From Hirschia sp964351655 (GTDB lineage: Bacteria; Pseudomonadota; Alphaproteobacteria; Caulobacterales; Hyphomonadaceae), in contig CAYGPD010000028.1 in assembly GCA_964351655.1 (NCBI GenBank), positions 1-43,290 on the forward strand: a DNA stretch of 43,290 nucleotides, written 5' to 3'. The notes under the pieces were generated by a model. It made no database searches and was not told where the DNA came from. It saw nothing but the letters and a program-made list of their open reading frames with translations. How positions within the stretch are numbered: the stretch's first letter is position 1; the number at the start of each line of letters is the position of its first letter. The position numbers and the translations under genes are program-made. Below, one piece after another: positions 7,044 through 14,511 of the stretch.

Positions 7044-8165
7044 TTATGACGGGTCAACAGGCTTTTGGCATAATGTTGGGTTCGCAGAACAGGCTCCCAT
7101 CACATTGTTGAGCCATTTTGTGTATCCCTGCAGATTTGTGTAGCGCGCGAGATAATCACCTGAACACGCTTCGTTAGCGCCTTTTTCAACTCCTGAAAGC
7201 ACGCCCCAAAGCACGGGTAAGCCTTGTTCTCCTGTTACAAAGAGAGGGCCGCCGGAATCACCTATGCATGGTCCTTTGCCTTCTATAGAGGCGACTTTTA
7301 TAACTGCGGGACCAACTGCTTTTACATCAACCATTGTGCCCAGAAGTGTTGTCGAGAGATTGCCTCCCGGAGATGTCAGCCCCCAGCCTGCCATGCTGGC
7401 ATGAGGTGTTGTAAGGGGGGTAAGTGCATCTTCGCTTGATAGGAGTGTTGCAATAGGAATGTCGATTAAACTTTCAGCAGTTTCATCTGTGACATGAACA
7501 AGTGCGACATCATTTGCCAGTCCGCCTTCTTGTCCACCATAAGCGGCATGACATGCGGACCAATCTGCCTCAACTTCGCGAACGACGGGACCATCTAGTT
7601 TTTCGTGACCCACTTTTAGAACGGTCACGTCATAGCTTTCATCAAGGCAGTGGGCAGCTGTAACAAACCAGTTGTTGGAAATACGCGTCGCGCCACAATG
7701 TCCGCTTGAATAACTCGATTCAGAAAGGATTTTGCGTGGTTCTAATTTTACTATTCCAGGGAAATCAGCACGAATAGCCGAAAGTGCCAGCGCGCCGCCA
7801 ACAGAGCCAACCACTGACGGCTGAACAACACGACTTGATGTTGTGTCATTGATCGAGGCTTCAGGTGCCATAGCATTGGCGACCTGGGCTATGGTTTGGG
7901 TTGGTGAAGAGGAACCAACGGCTGCACATGCAATGGCATTTATCGCGGCAAGGTCAGTATAGATTTGTGAGGTTTCAAGTGCTTCACCGGCTGGCGGGAA
8001 AACCTCTTCAGGCAATGCTGGGAATTCTTCAAAGTCACCATCAAGAGGAGGGGGTACAGGTTGATCGGGTGGAGGAGGCGGTGTGCCTTCAGGCATCATC
8101 AATGCATCACAACCAATTAAGGTTAAGCTCGCAATTCCTGCTAGCAAAATGGATGTAATCTTCAT
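7044..8165 (-). CDS. Trypsin-like serine protease, predicted lipoprotein
   Basis: A 373-residue S1-family peptidase. The N-terminus is a lipoprotein signal (lipobox L16-I-G-C19), followed by a Pro-rich stretch and a spacer of about 120 residues. The protease domain runs from about 140 to the end with the triad H172 (TAAHC), D219 (NDVALV) and S304 (GDSGGP), plus paired cysteines. It should be active at the outer membrane or periplasm. The ATG at 8165 is chosen over 8186 because GGGAG lies just upstream and the signal peptide starts directly. The substrate is unknown. The spacer could be a propeptide, since the catalytic domain begins with FPGIVKL rather than a canonical IVGG, so activation by N-terminal cleavage is uncertain. 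Confidence 0.9.
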   Translation of the reverse strand: MKITSILLAGIASLTLIGCDALMMPEGTPPPPPDQPVPPPLDGDFEEFPALPEEVFPPAGEALETSQIYTDLAAINAIACAAVGSSSPTQTIAQVANAMAPEASINDTTSSRVVQPSVVGSVGGALALSAIRADFPGIVKLEPRKILSESSYSSGHCGATRISNNWFVTAAHCLDESYDVTVLKVGHEKLDGPVVREVEADWSACHAAYGGQEGGLANDVALVHVTDETAESLIDIPIATLLSSEDALTPLTTPHASMAGWGLTSPGGNLSTTLLGTMVDVKAVGPAVIKVASIEGKGPCIGDSGGPLFVTGEQGLPVLWGVLSGVEKGANEACSGDYLARYTNLQGYTKWLNNVMGACSANPTLCQKPVDPS

Positions 8166-8408
8166 GTGCGGCTCCCAGTCCATCACCCACTACCAATTCC
8201 AACGGATCCTACCTATTGGGTGGCAATAGCCCTTTCATAATGGCCTTTTATTTGACCAGCTTGGACCTTTCTACGCAATTTTTATTTTAAACCCAACAAG
8301 ATTCAGCTGTTAAGCGCAAAGCTTTTTGCAAAATGCCTATTTTCGTATCTTAGAAAATGAGAGCTAGCTTCATTCTACGCTGGATGGGTAAGGGAGTTTG
8401 TTTTGAGT
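8166..8408. other. Intergenic, no gene seen
   Basis: About 240 AT-rich bases between the carbonic anhydrase and protease genes, both on the minus strand. It should hold the protease promoter. I see no clear hexamers, operator or terminator. Confidence 0.4.
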
Positions 8409-9233
8409 TTAAGGTGTCTCTAAAACATAGCGACGGTAAAGTGGTTGCGTAGGACGCGCATTGTCACCGATCAAAGCACGGAATGCGGCTATTTGTGTTT
8501 TAGAAACGCTAAGAGGTGTTTGGAGGACTGTCCAGCTCACTATCTCGGTGCAAGGCGGTGTCGTGAGCGAGCCTTCATACCGAAAAGCGGCGCGGTTTAT
8601 GGGGAGAAGGTCTTCAAGATCTAAATTGAAAGCGACAGATGCCTTGCCTGGAGAAAGCGGGGCCGACCACCACATAGGATCCAGCTCTGCATTGTTGGCC
8701 CCTTCAGCAAACATCACACCGATTACGGCTAGTGCGCCATTGCTCGCTTTGTGCACAAAGTGTCCTTCCATAGGGAAGTGACGACCATTAATCGTGTGCT
8801 CAGAAGGGGTGTGAAAGTGAAGTTGCAATAATTCGTACGCGACGCCGTCCAACACAATACCGCCGGCATTTTGTACATTTAATTGTAGGGTATGACCGGT
8901 GTTGAGGACGTCTGCATTTGAAATAGATTTCCAGTCAATTTGTGGCGCTGATGCGAAGGCGGGAGTCGTTGAGTTTATGTCGATAGGGGATTGTTGAGTT
9001 CCGTGCTGACAAGCTGCGTTGGCGCTATCTTTATCGCCCCAATGCTCTGGGCCTCGCGGACCAGAATAATCCCAATGCGTCGTGCTGTGAGGTTTGGATA
9101 CTCCAGCGGGCGCTGCATGTTGCTCCGGTGTCGTATGGTTACTGCCATTATTTGTCGGAGGGCTTACGGCATAAGCCGACATACCGACAGTTGAAATTGC
9201 AAAAATAGACGACCAGAGAAGCGGGCGGCGCAT
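8409..9233 (-). CDS. Alpha-type carbonic anhydrase, exported
   Basis: Interconverts CO2 and bicarbonate in the periplasm (PF00194). Residues 1-22 form a signal peptide (cleavage after AYA likely). The mature protein shows WDYSGPRGPEHWG, QSPIDI, the zinc ligands H139 and H141 (LHFHTPSEH) and H158 within E156-G-H158, and the LTTPPCTE block near the C-terminus. C75 and the Cys in TTPPC can form the disulfide usual for bacterial alpha-class enzymes. About 30 extra residues rich in His, Thr and Ala separate the signal peptide from the domain. The ribosome site AAGGAAGACGTTT-ATG is good. It likely forms a single-gene transcript. Confidence 0.94.
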   Translation of the reverse strand: MRRPLLWSSIFAISTVGMSAYAVSPPTNNGSNHTTPEQHAAPAGVSKPHSTTHWDYSGPRGPEHWGDKDSANAACQHGTQQSPIDINSTTPAFASAPQIDWKSISNADVLNTGHTLQLNVQNAGGIVLDGVAYELLQLHFHTPSEHTINGRHFPMEGHFVHKASNGALAVIGVMFAEGANNAELDPMWWSAPLSPGKASVAFNLDLEDLLPINRAAFRYEGSLTTPPCTEIVSWTVLQTPLSVSKTQIAAFRALIGDNARPTQPLYRRYVLETP

Positions 9234-9378
9234 AAACGTCTTCCTTGTATAATGTATGCTTGGCCTTTTGATGAGGACACGTAGAAGCCAAGTTAGCGTT
9301 TTACAATGGCGCTATTTCTTTTCTGAAAGGTTTACGCGCAATTTACCGTGTTAAATATTCATGTCTCACGGGGCGTGT

Positions 9379-10086
9379 TTATTGTTCAGAGATTATGAAA
9401 TTGCTGAAGGTTTGCAGCGAGTTTTGACCAAAGGATTTTCCCATAGCCTGACCAGACATCTGAGTGGCAATTTGGGTGACGATTGGACGACCATTGGGGT
9501 GTGATAAGCATGTACCTTGGAGTTCAAAGCTATTCACTTTCGCAACCATCATCGGCTTTACAGGTTCTGTAAGTGTATAATTAAACTTAGTAATTTCTTT
9601 GAGAGCCTTATCAATATTTACAGTGATACGCGTTTTTTCAAGTATCTTTTTTTGATTTTTATCACTGGTGGAATTAGCATTCGCATTAAAGCTAAAGATC
9701 GCTTCTGAATCTGTTTCTGAGACTAATTCGACAGGGCCGCCGATAATTTCATTGTAATCATCGCACCAAATTTCGCCGTCTTGGTCTTCGTTTAATTCTT
9801 CTTCTATATCAGCTTGGTCGCCTTCGGTCGGGAAGGTTTCGATACTTAACTTGATGCCTGTTTCAGCAGAGTTTTCTATTTGATAAACTAACTTTCCCCA
9901 TTCCTGATCATCCACTTGAATAATTTCAGACTGGTAACTGACTTTGGCAGGTGTCGCGTCACTTTTAGGCAAAGCGGCTTCTTTAAACAGTTGCGGCCAA
10001 GTGGGGTCTGCTTTCGCGCTTAGCGGCATTGCCAATCCAAAGGCCGGAAGGAGAATAGATAAAAAGCTCGCGCGTGGGGAAAACAT
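9379..10086 (-). CDS. Exported protein of unknown function
   Basis: The product is 235 residues when started at ATG 10086. It then opens with a classical signal peptide (hydrophobic core FLSILLPAFGLAM, cleavage after SAKA). An upstream in-frame start at 10206 would add 40 residues containing a second hydrophobic stretch and has no ribosome site, so I reject it. The mature part is acidic in its middle (EEELNEDQDGE region, around 90-105) and predicted mostly beta. I do not recognise a family. It shares a divergent promoter region with the 66-aa gene at 10340, which carries repeated AAAGATATACC elements. Confidence 0.75.
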   Translation of the reverse strand: MFSPRASFLSILLPAFGLAMPLSAKADPTWPQLFKEAALPKSDATPAKVSYQSEIIQVDDQEWGKLVYQIENSAETGIKLSIETFPTEGDQADIEEELNEDQDGEIWCDDYNEIIGGPVELVSETDSEAIFSFNANANSTSDKNQKKILEKTRITVNIDKALKEITKFNYTLTEPVKPMMVAKVNSFELQGTCLSHPNGRPIVTQIATQMSGQAMGKSFGQNSLQTFSNFIISEQ

Positions 10087-10115
10087 ATGAAGCTCACTTT
10101 TGGGTACTATGGGTG

Positions 10116-10295
10116 AAAGATAGTATTCTCGATATTCGATAAATGACAATATAAAATAGACAAAAATATGGCTGATTAAATCCACTAAAGATATACCATT
10201 GTGCATATCAGTCTTGATGAATTATCTGTTTTCGCATTCCTTGAGTTAAGGTATATCTTTTCTGGAGCGCAGAGTTGAAGCGCCAAAGATACACC
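10116..10295. promoter_or_regulatory. Divergent promoter region with AAAGATATACC elements
   Basis: AAAGATATACC at 10187-10197 recurs as an exact inverted copy (GGTATATCTTT, 10250-10260) and as a direct copy with one mismatch (AAAGATACACC, 10285-10295). A shorter AAAGATA-GTA lies at 10116-10125. The copies sit between two divergent genes (start codons at 10086 minus and 10340 plus). Multiple sites for one regulator are the simplest reading; no factor is known to me. Confidence 0.5.
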
Positions 10296-10339
10296 CAAGC
10301 AAGCAAAGATTTTGCGAGGGAATGAATAGGGAAGTGATT

Positions 10340-10540
10340 ATGAGCCAGATTGAAAACAACCAAGCACAAGAGACAATGTCTTTTCCATTGGGCGGCTTTT
10401 ACCTGACAGCATTTATTCCAACAAATGTGAAATCATCTGTTGAGGCCAATATTGAACCAACAGTTACAAAGTCTAAGCAGACTTTCAGTGACATTCTTGG
10501 ATATGTTTTGGCTGCATTTGGAAATGCACGTCCTATCTAA
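10340..10540 (+). CDS. Small protein of unknown function, 66 aa
   Basis: ATG 10340 is preceded by AGGGAAG at a normal distance; the in-frame ATG 10322 has its purine run too close. The product is 66 residues, with a polar Gln/Asn-rich start, a mildly hydrophobic LGGFYLTAFIP stretch, a Lys/Thr-rich middle and a hydrophobic end (DILGYVLAAFGNARPI). There is no signal peptide and no family I recognise. The good ribosome site, isolated position and elaborate upstream region argue that it is real. Confidence 0.6.
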   Translation: MSQIENNQAQETMSFPLGGFYLTAFIPTNVKSSVEANIEPTVTKSKQTFSDILGYVLAAFGNARPI

Positions 10541-10578
10541 ATTAAACAAGTGTTGAATTTTTCAAAATGATGCGTCAA

Positions 10579-10602
10579 TCTCCCTATATTATAATAGGGA
10601 GA
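10579..10602 (+). promoter_or_regulatory. Hairpin covering the ribosome site of the hydrolase lipoprotein
   Basis: TCTCCCTAT (10579-10587) pairs exactly with ATAGGGAGA (10594-10602) across a 6-nt AT loop. The right arm contains the GGGAGA used as the ribosome site for ATG 10610. It may restrain translation or act as a DNA operator. It has no U-tract, so a terminator is unlikely. Confidence 0.5.
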
Positions 10603-10609
10603 GGGTTTC

Positions 10610-11605
10610 ATGGCTTGGAATATTTCACATAAACTTGCTTACACGGGTATAGCCCTCTTAATGAGTTTAGGGCTTGCAGCTTGTTCACCTTCTGATGAAA
10701 AAACATCGCCTCCGGACACAATGGTTTCGGAGGAAGCAGAAGAAATGAATGGCCAAGCGGGTATGGTTGATAAATTTGTCCCTACGCGCTTCCAAGCTCA
10801 TGTTTACGGCGAAATCGCTGAACAATCCTCTGAATATAAGCCGCAAATTATATTGCTTCCCGGCCTCGCATCCTCTCCTGAGGTGTGGAATGCGACACGT
10901 GATCAATTGGAAAATGATTTTGAAGTGCATGTTTTGCACGTAAATGGGTTTGCAGGCTCCCAAGCGGGTGCGAATGCAGAGCCGGGGGCTTTATCTGCGC
11001 TGGCTGCTGAAGTGGCTGCTTATGCCGAGCAAATGGATGACCCTATACTAATAGGTCATTCAATGGGCGGTATTGTGGCGCTCATGGTGGCGTTGTCTCA
11101 TGAAGATGCCGTTTCTAAAATCATGAGTGTTGATGTGCTGCCTTTCTTTTCTGTGCTTATAAATCCTATGGCAACAGAGAAGAATATGGTGCCTGCGGCG
11201 GAAAAAGCGCGCGATGAGATGTTGGCGCAAACGGACGCTGAATTTGAAGAAAGCCAGATTGCTGCGATGAAGCGTCTGTCTAAATCGGCAGAGCATGCAG
11301 CTCTAACCGCTGAATGGACAGTAACATCTGATCGGGCGGCCGTTGCCAATATTATGTATGATGTGCTGACACAGGATCTTCGTAAGGAAGTGTCAAATAT
11401 CAAAATTCCTGCAACAGTGGTGTATGCATTTGACGAAAGTGCAGGCTTTCCCAAGGCTGCGGTCGCGGGCGTTTATCAAATGAATTATGCCAACCTAAAA
11501 GGCGTGGATTTACGGATGATCGAGGATGCGCGCCATTATGTGATGCTGGATCAACCCGAGGCGTTTGCTGAAGAAATAACGCGTTTTGTCACGTCGTCGC
11601 AATAG
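10610..11605 (+). CDS. Alpha/beta-hydrolase, predicted lipoprotein
   Basis: A 331-residue serine hydrolase anchored by a lipid: the signal peptide ends in the lipobox L22-A-A-C25. An acidic linker follows (to about 60). The hydrolase fold has the strand IILLPGLASSPEVW (about 80-93, oxyanion region), the nucleophile elbow GHSMGG (about 148-153), an acid candidate in VVYAFDESAGFPK and the late His in ARHYVMLDQP. Substrate is unknown: small ester or lactone. The gene lies 69 bases after the 66-aa gene, with the SD in a hairpin. The next gene, an AstE-like deacylase, follows 100 bases later. Confidence 0.87.
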   Translation: MAWNISHKLAYTGIALLMSLGLAACSPSDEKTSPPDTMVSEEAEEMNGQAGMVDKFVPTRFQAHVYGEIAEQSSEYKPQIILLPGLASSPEVWNATRDQLENDFEVHVLHVNGFAGSQAGANAEPGALSALAAEVAAYAEQMDDPILIGHSMGGIVALMVALSHEDAVSKIMSVDVLPFFSVLINPMATEKNMVPAAEKARDEMLAQTDAEFEESQIAAMKRLSKSAEHAALTAEWTVTSDRAAVANIMYDVLTQDLRKEVSNIKIPATVVYAFDESAGFPKAAVAGVYQMNYANLKGVDLRMIEDARHYVMLDQPEAFAEEITRFVTSSQ

Positions 11606-11645
11606 ACGTGGGAGCATTGCTTTTTTTGCGTTGAGAAAATAACGT

Positions 11646-11702
11646 CCCGCCCAATGTTCAAGCATCGAGGAATGATGCGCGAACGCGTAAATTCAGGGCG
11701 GG
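11646..11702 (+). promoter_or_regulatory. Long-range inverted repeat enclosing the next ribosome site
   Basis: CCCGCCC (11646-11652) pairs exactly with GGGCGGG (11696-11702); a smaller dyad GCATC/GATGC lies inside. The right arm overlaps the purine-rich SD (AGGGCGGG) for ATG 11709. Confidence 0.4.
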
Positions 11703-11708
11703 CTTCTC

Positions 11709-12644
11709 ATGGAAAAATATGTATTTGATTCTGGTGTTGCGGGGCCAGCCTTAGTGATTACGGGGGCTGTGCATGGGGATGAACGCGCCGGACCAGATGC
11801 AATAGGCGCATTTCTTGAGGGATGGGATCGTGTCCTGAAAAAAGGACGTGTAACGCTCGTACCTGTTGTGAACGAAGCTGCGCGTGCACAAAACACACGT
11901 TTTGTGGATGTGGACCTTAACCGCTGTATGGGCGTTGAGGCATTGGGTGAGCTTAGCGAGCATAAGATTGTGCCAGACGTGCGCGCCTTACTTGCTGATC
12001 ATGATGTGTTGTTGGACCTCCATAGCTTTCGCAAGGGCGAAGGTGCATTTGCGCTTTTGGGACCAAAGGATAATCAAGACGGGCTTGAACCTTTTGCTCA
12101 TGAGGAAGCAGAAACAGCTTTTGGAGCGTCTGTGGGGATTAAGCGCGTTCTGCATGGTTGGCTAGGTTCATACAATCGCGCATTGGCAGATTTTAACGCG
12201 TCGATTGGGAAGACAGATGATCCTTATCCTGCGCTCGAAAAGAGTGTGGGAATGACAGAATATATGCGCAATGCTGGTGGTTATGCGTGCACGGTTGAGT
12301 GTGGTCAGCATGATGCGCCAGATTGTATAGATAATGGGGTATCTGCCATACGGGGCGCACTTGTGGGTTTGGGTATGATTAGCGGAGAGATCCCAAAAGT
12401 TGATGGCGGATTTGAATGCTATGAGCTTTATGATGTCGTGATTAAATCGCACGAAGATGATGGTTTGCTTGTCGATAATATCAGCAATTTTGACGTATTG
12501 CCCAAAGGTGAGCCGATAATGCGCGTTGGTGGGGAATTATTTAGCCTTGATGAAGAAGGCGTGATTGCGATGTTTCCCAAAGTGGGTGGCAAGATTGGGG
12601 AATCTATCCTGACACTTGCGCGACCATCGAACCGTTTAGGGTAG
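11709..12644 (+). CDS. AstE/AspA-family zinc deacylase (succinylglutamate desuccinylase/aspartoacylase-like)
   Basis: A 311-residue cytoplasmic zinc carboxypeptidase-fold protein (PF04952 type, M14 clan). Zinc ligands are H22 and E25 (VHGDE) and H105 (LLDLHSF); the catalytic Glu is probably E197 (VECGQHD). D-L-N-R (about 75) is the substrate-binding motif. The C-terminal 90 residues are beta-rich, as usual for the family. It would hydrolyse an N-acyl or amide bond of an amino acid derivative. No arginine succinyltransferase genes are adjacent, so I do not use the name astE. It faces the TIGR02186 gene tail to tail, 14 bases apart. Confidence 0.85.
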   Translation: MEKYVFDSGVAGPALVITGAVHGDERAGPDAIGAFLEGWDRVLKKGRVTLVPVVNEAARAQNTRFVDVDLNRCMGVEALGELSEHKIVPDVRALLADHDVLLDLHSFRKGEGAFALLGPKDNQDGLEPFAHEEAETAFGASVGIKRVLHGWLGSYNRALADFNASIGKTDDPYPALEKSVGMTEYMRNAGGYACTVECGQHDAPDCIDNGVSAIRGALVGLGMISGEIPKVDGGFECYELYDVVIKSHEDDGLLVDNISNFDVLPKGEPIMRVGGELFSLDEEGVIAMFPKVGGKIGESILTLARPSNRLG

Positions 12645-12658
12645 CGTAAAGGGCAGAC

Positions 12659-13441
12659 TTAACGGCGTCCGCCCATCATCGCACCCGCGACACCAACGGA
12701 GCAGCCGAGCAATACAGCGAGGAAGCCGTAGAAAATGGGGTGTTCGTTAGAAAGCTCAAATAGGGTGTGCTCTATACCATCACGTGAAAGTGTTAGCGGG
12801 GCATCAGCCTCTGCTAATAAAACGCCATCCTCAAACAATAATATTCGCACATCATATTCGCCCGGAGGTGCTGCGGCGGGTAGGTCTATGTCTGCACGTA
12901 TGAGGCCGCCATCGAGGCGCACGAGTCCGTCGTCGTGCGAACTAAACAATCCATTTTTGGTTTTAAGGTCAGCAAAAGCTTTGCGCCAAATGGCAAGCTT
13001 AGGATCTTTTATATCTTCAGCGGCAGGCATAGCGCTGTAGCGCGGGTGTACGCCGGCAATGACTAAGGCTTCCTGCGAGCCTTCCTCGCGCAATTGTGTT
13101 TCTGTCGCAACGGCGAGTACAGCTGGTGCGGATACAAATTGAAAGCGTTCTTTGCTCTTTTGCAGGTGGTGTACGACTGTGTAGGCGCGATGTGGGCCAA
13201 CGAGTGCGACAGCAAAAGCTACATTTGGGTTGTCCCACTCATCCGATACTGCAAAGAGCGTAATGCGTGTTCCAGAGAAATCTACGTCTACACTGATTTG
13301 AGGTTCTGAGAGGGCAGCGGCAAGACGTGGTGTGCGTGGTTGTTGAGCATCAGATACCAGCACAAAGCTTGTCGATAAAGAGGCGATGCAGCCCACGATA
13401 AATGAACGAAGTGATCGGCGAATATTAGAAGAGACACTCAT
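12659..13441 (-). CDS. TIGR02186 family transmembrane protein (PF09608)
   Basis: A 260-residue protein with an N-terminal signal sequence (about 12-32), a periplasmic beta-rich domain beginning ISVDVDFSGTRITLF (the family signature) and one C-terminal membrane helix (about 236-256) ending in GGRR. The family is alphaproteobacterial, of unknown biochemical role, and is often found next to TSUP transporters. Here the ATG overlaps the TSUP stop codon (ATGA), so the two are translationally coupled and probably form one transport unit. Confidence 0.88.
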   Translation of the reverse strand: MSVSSNIRRSLRSFIVGCIASLSTSFVLVSDAQQPRTPRLAAALSEPQISVDVDFSGTRITLFAVSDEWDNPNVAFAVALVGPHRAYTVVHHLQKSKERFQFVSAPAVLAVATETQLREEGSQEALVIAGVHPRYSAMPAAEDIKDPKLAIWRKAFADLKTKNGLFSSHDDGLVRLDGGLIRADIDLPAAAPPGEYDVRILLFEDGVLLAEADAPLTLSRDGIEHTLFELSNEHPIFYGFLAVLLGCSVGVAGAMMGGRR

Positions 13442-14358
13442 TTGAGTAGCTCCAATGTGAATTCTGCACTTGTCCCAAAGAAAAGATCATAGGCTATTTT
13501 TCCGCCCATCGCCAACACAACCAGCGCGAGGAGGAAGCGCAGCTGGGCTGCATTTAGATATTGTCCCGTTGCAGCCCCTAAACGTGCGCCGATTACGCCG
13601 CCAGACATCAATACAATTGCGAGCACAATATCCACTGTTTGGTTCACAGCTGCCTGTAGGAAGGTTACGAAAGCAGTTAGGAAAATGATTTGGAATAAAG
13701 ATGTGCCGACCATAACACGTGTTGGCACGCCCAATAGATACACCATAGCTGGTGCGAGAATAAACCCGCCGCCGACGCCAAGTACAGCTGCGAGGAAGCC
13801 AACAAAGAATCCAATCAGGATTGGCGGAATCATACTGATATAAAGCCCTGATCGCGGGAAACGGCGTTTGAAAGGCAGCGCGCGTGTCCATTTGCGCATG
13901 GCGCTACGCCGTTTGGGATCTTTATTGCCTTCGCCATTCTTGCCGAGCGCGGGACCAATACTCTCCCAAAACATTAATCCGCCAACGATACCTAGAAAGA
14001 GGACATATGAGATTGCGATGACTTCATCTATATTGCCTGCCGACTTCAAGAGTTTGAAAACCCACACTCCCAGTCCGGAGCCGACAAGCCCGCCCGACAT
14101 CATATAGAGGCCCATGCGGACATCCACGGCGCGGTTTTTCCAGTGAGCCGAGGCACCTGCAATTGATGTGGCGAGAACTTGGTTGGCTTGCGTAGATACG
14201 GCGACAACGGCCGGAACGCCAGCAAACATCAAGAGGGGGGTAAGCAGGAAGCCACCTCCCACACCGAACAAGCCCGACACAAACCCAACACCCGCTCCAA
14301 TGGCAATGATCACGAGAGGATCAACAGCTATTTCGGCAATGGGTAAGTGTATTTGCAT
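13438..14358 (-). CDS. TSUP-family (TauE/SafE) anion transporter
   Basis: A membrane permease of about 306 residues and eight or so helices. Two halves each show the family glycine motif: GFVSGLFGVGGGFLLTPLL near residue 25 and GFLAAVLGVGGGFILAPAMV near residue 200. TSUP proteins move sulfite, sulfonates or related anions across the inner membrane. ATG 14358 is chosen because GGAAG lies 5-6 bases before it; the upstream starts in the same frame lack a ribosome site. A conserved hydrophilic loop lies near residue 155. The coupled TIGR02186 protein downstream is the usual partner. Substrate cannot be told from sequence. Confidence 0.92.
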   Translation of the reverse strand: MQIHLPIAEIAVDPLVIIAIGAGVGFVSGLFGVGGGFLLTPLLMFAGVPAVVAVSTQANQVLATSIAGASAHWKNRAVDVRMGLYMMSGGLVGSGLGVWVFKLLKSAGNIDEVIAISYVLFLGIVGGLMFWESIGPALGKNGEGNKDPKRRSAMRKWTRALPFKRRFPRSGLYISMIPPILIGFFVGFLAAVLGVGGGFILAPAMVYLLGVPTRVMVGTSLFQIIFLTAFVTFLQAAVNQTVDIVLAIVLMSGGVIGARLGAATGQYLNAAQLRFLLALVVLAMGGKIAYDLFFGTSAEFTLELLK

Positions 14359-14449
14359 ATCAGCTTCCATGGGGGTGCAAACAAAATATTGCAACCACTA
14401 TTACTGGATAAAACTATCAATATCTAAGGAAAAGTCTTCCCATAGAAAC

Positions 14450-14484
14450 GATAAGAGGCAAAATAAATTATTCCGTCTCTTATC
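14450..14484. repeat. 8-bp inverted repeat between podJ-like and TSUP genes
   Basis: GATAAGAG (14450-14457) and CTCTTATC (14477-14484) are exact reverse complements, 19 nt apart. The position is 28 bases after the PodJ-like stop (minus direction). It may help end that transcript, but there is no good U-tract. It could instead belong to the TSUP promoter. Confidence 0.4.
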
Positions 14485-14511
14485 AATCACATACGTTCGC
14501 TGAAACGGGCT

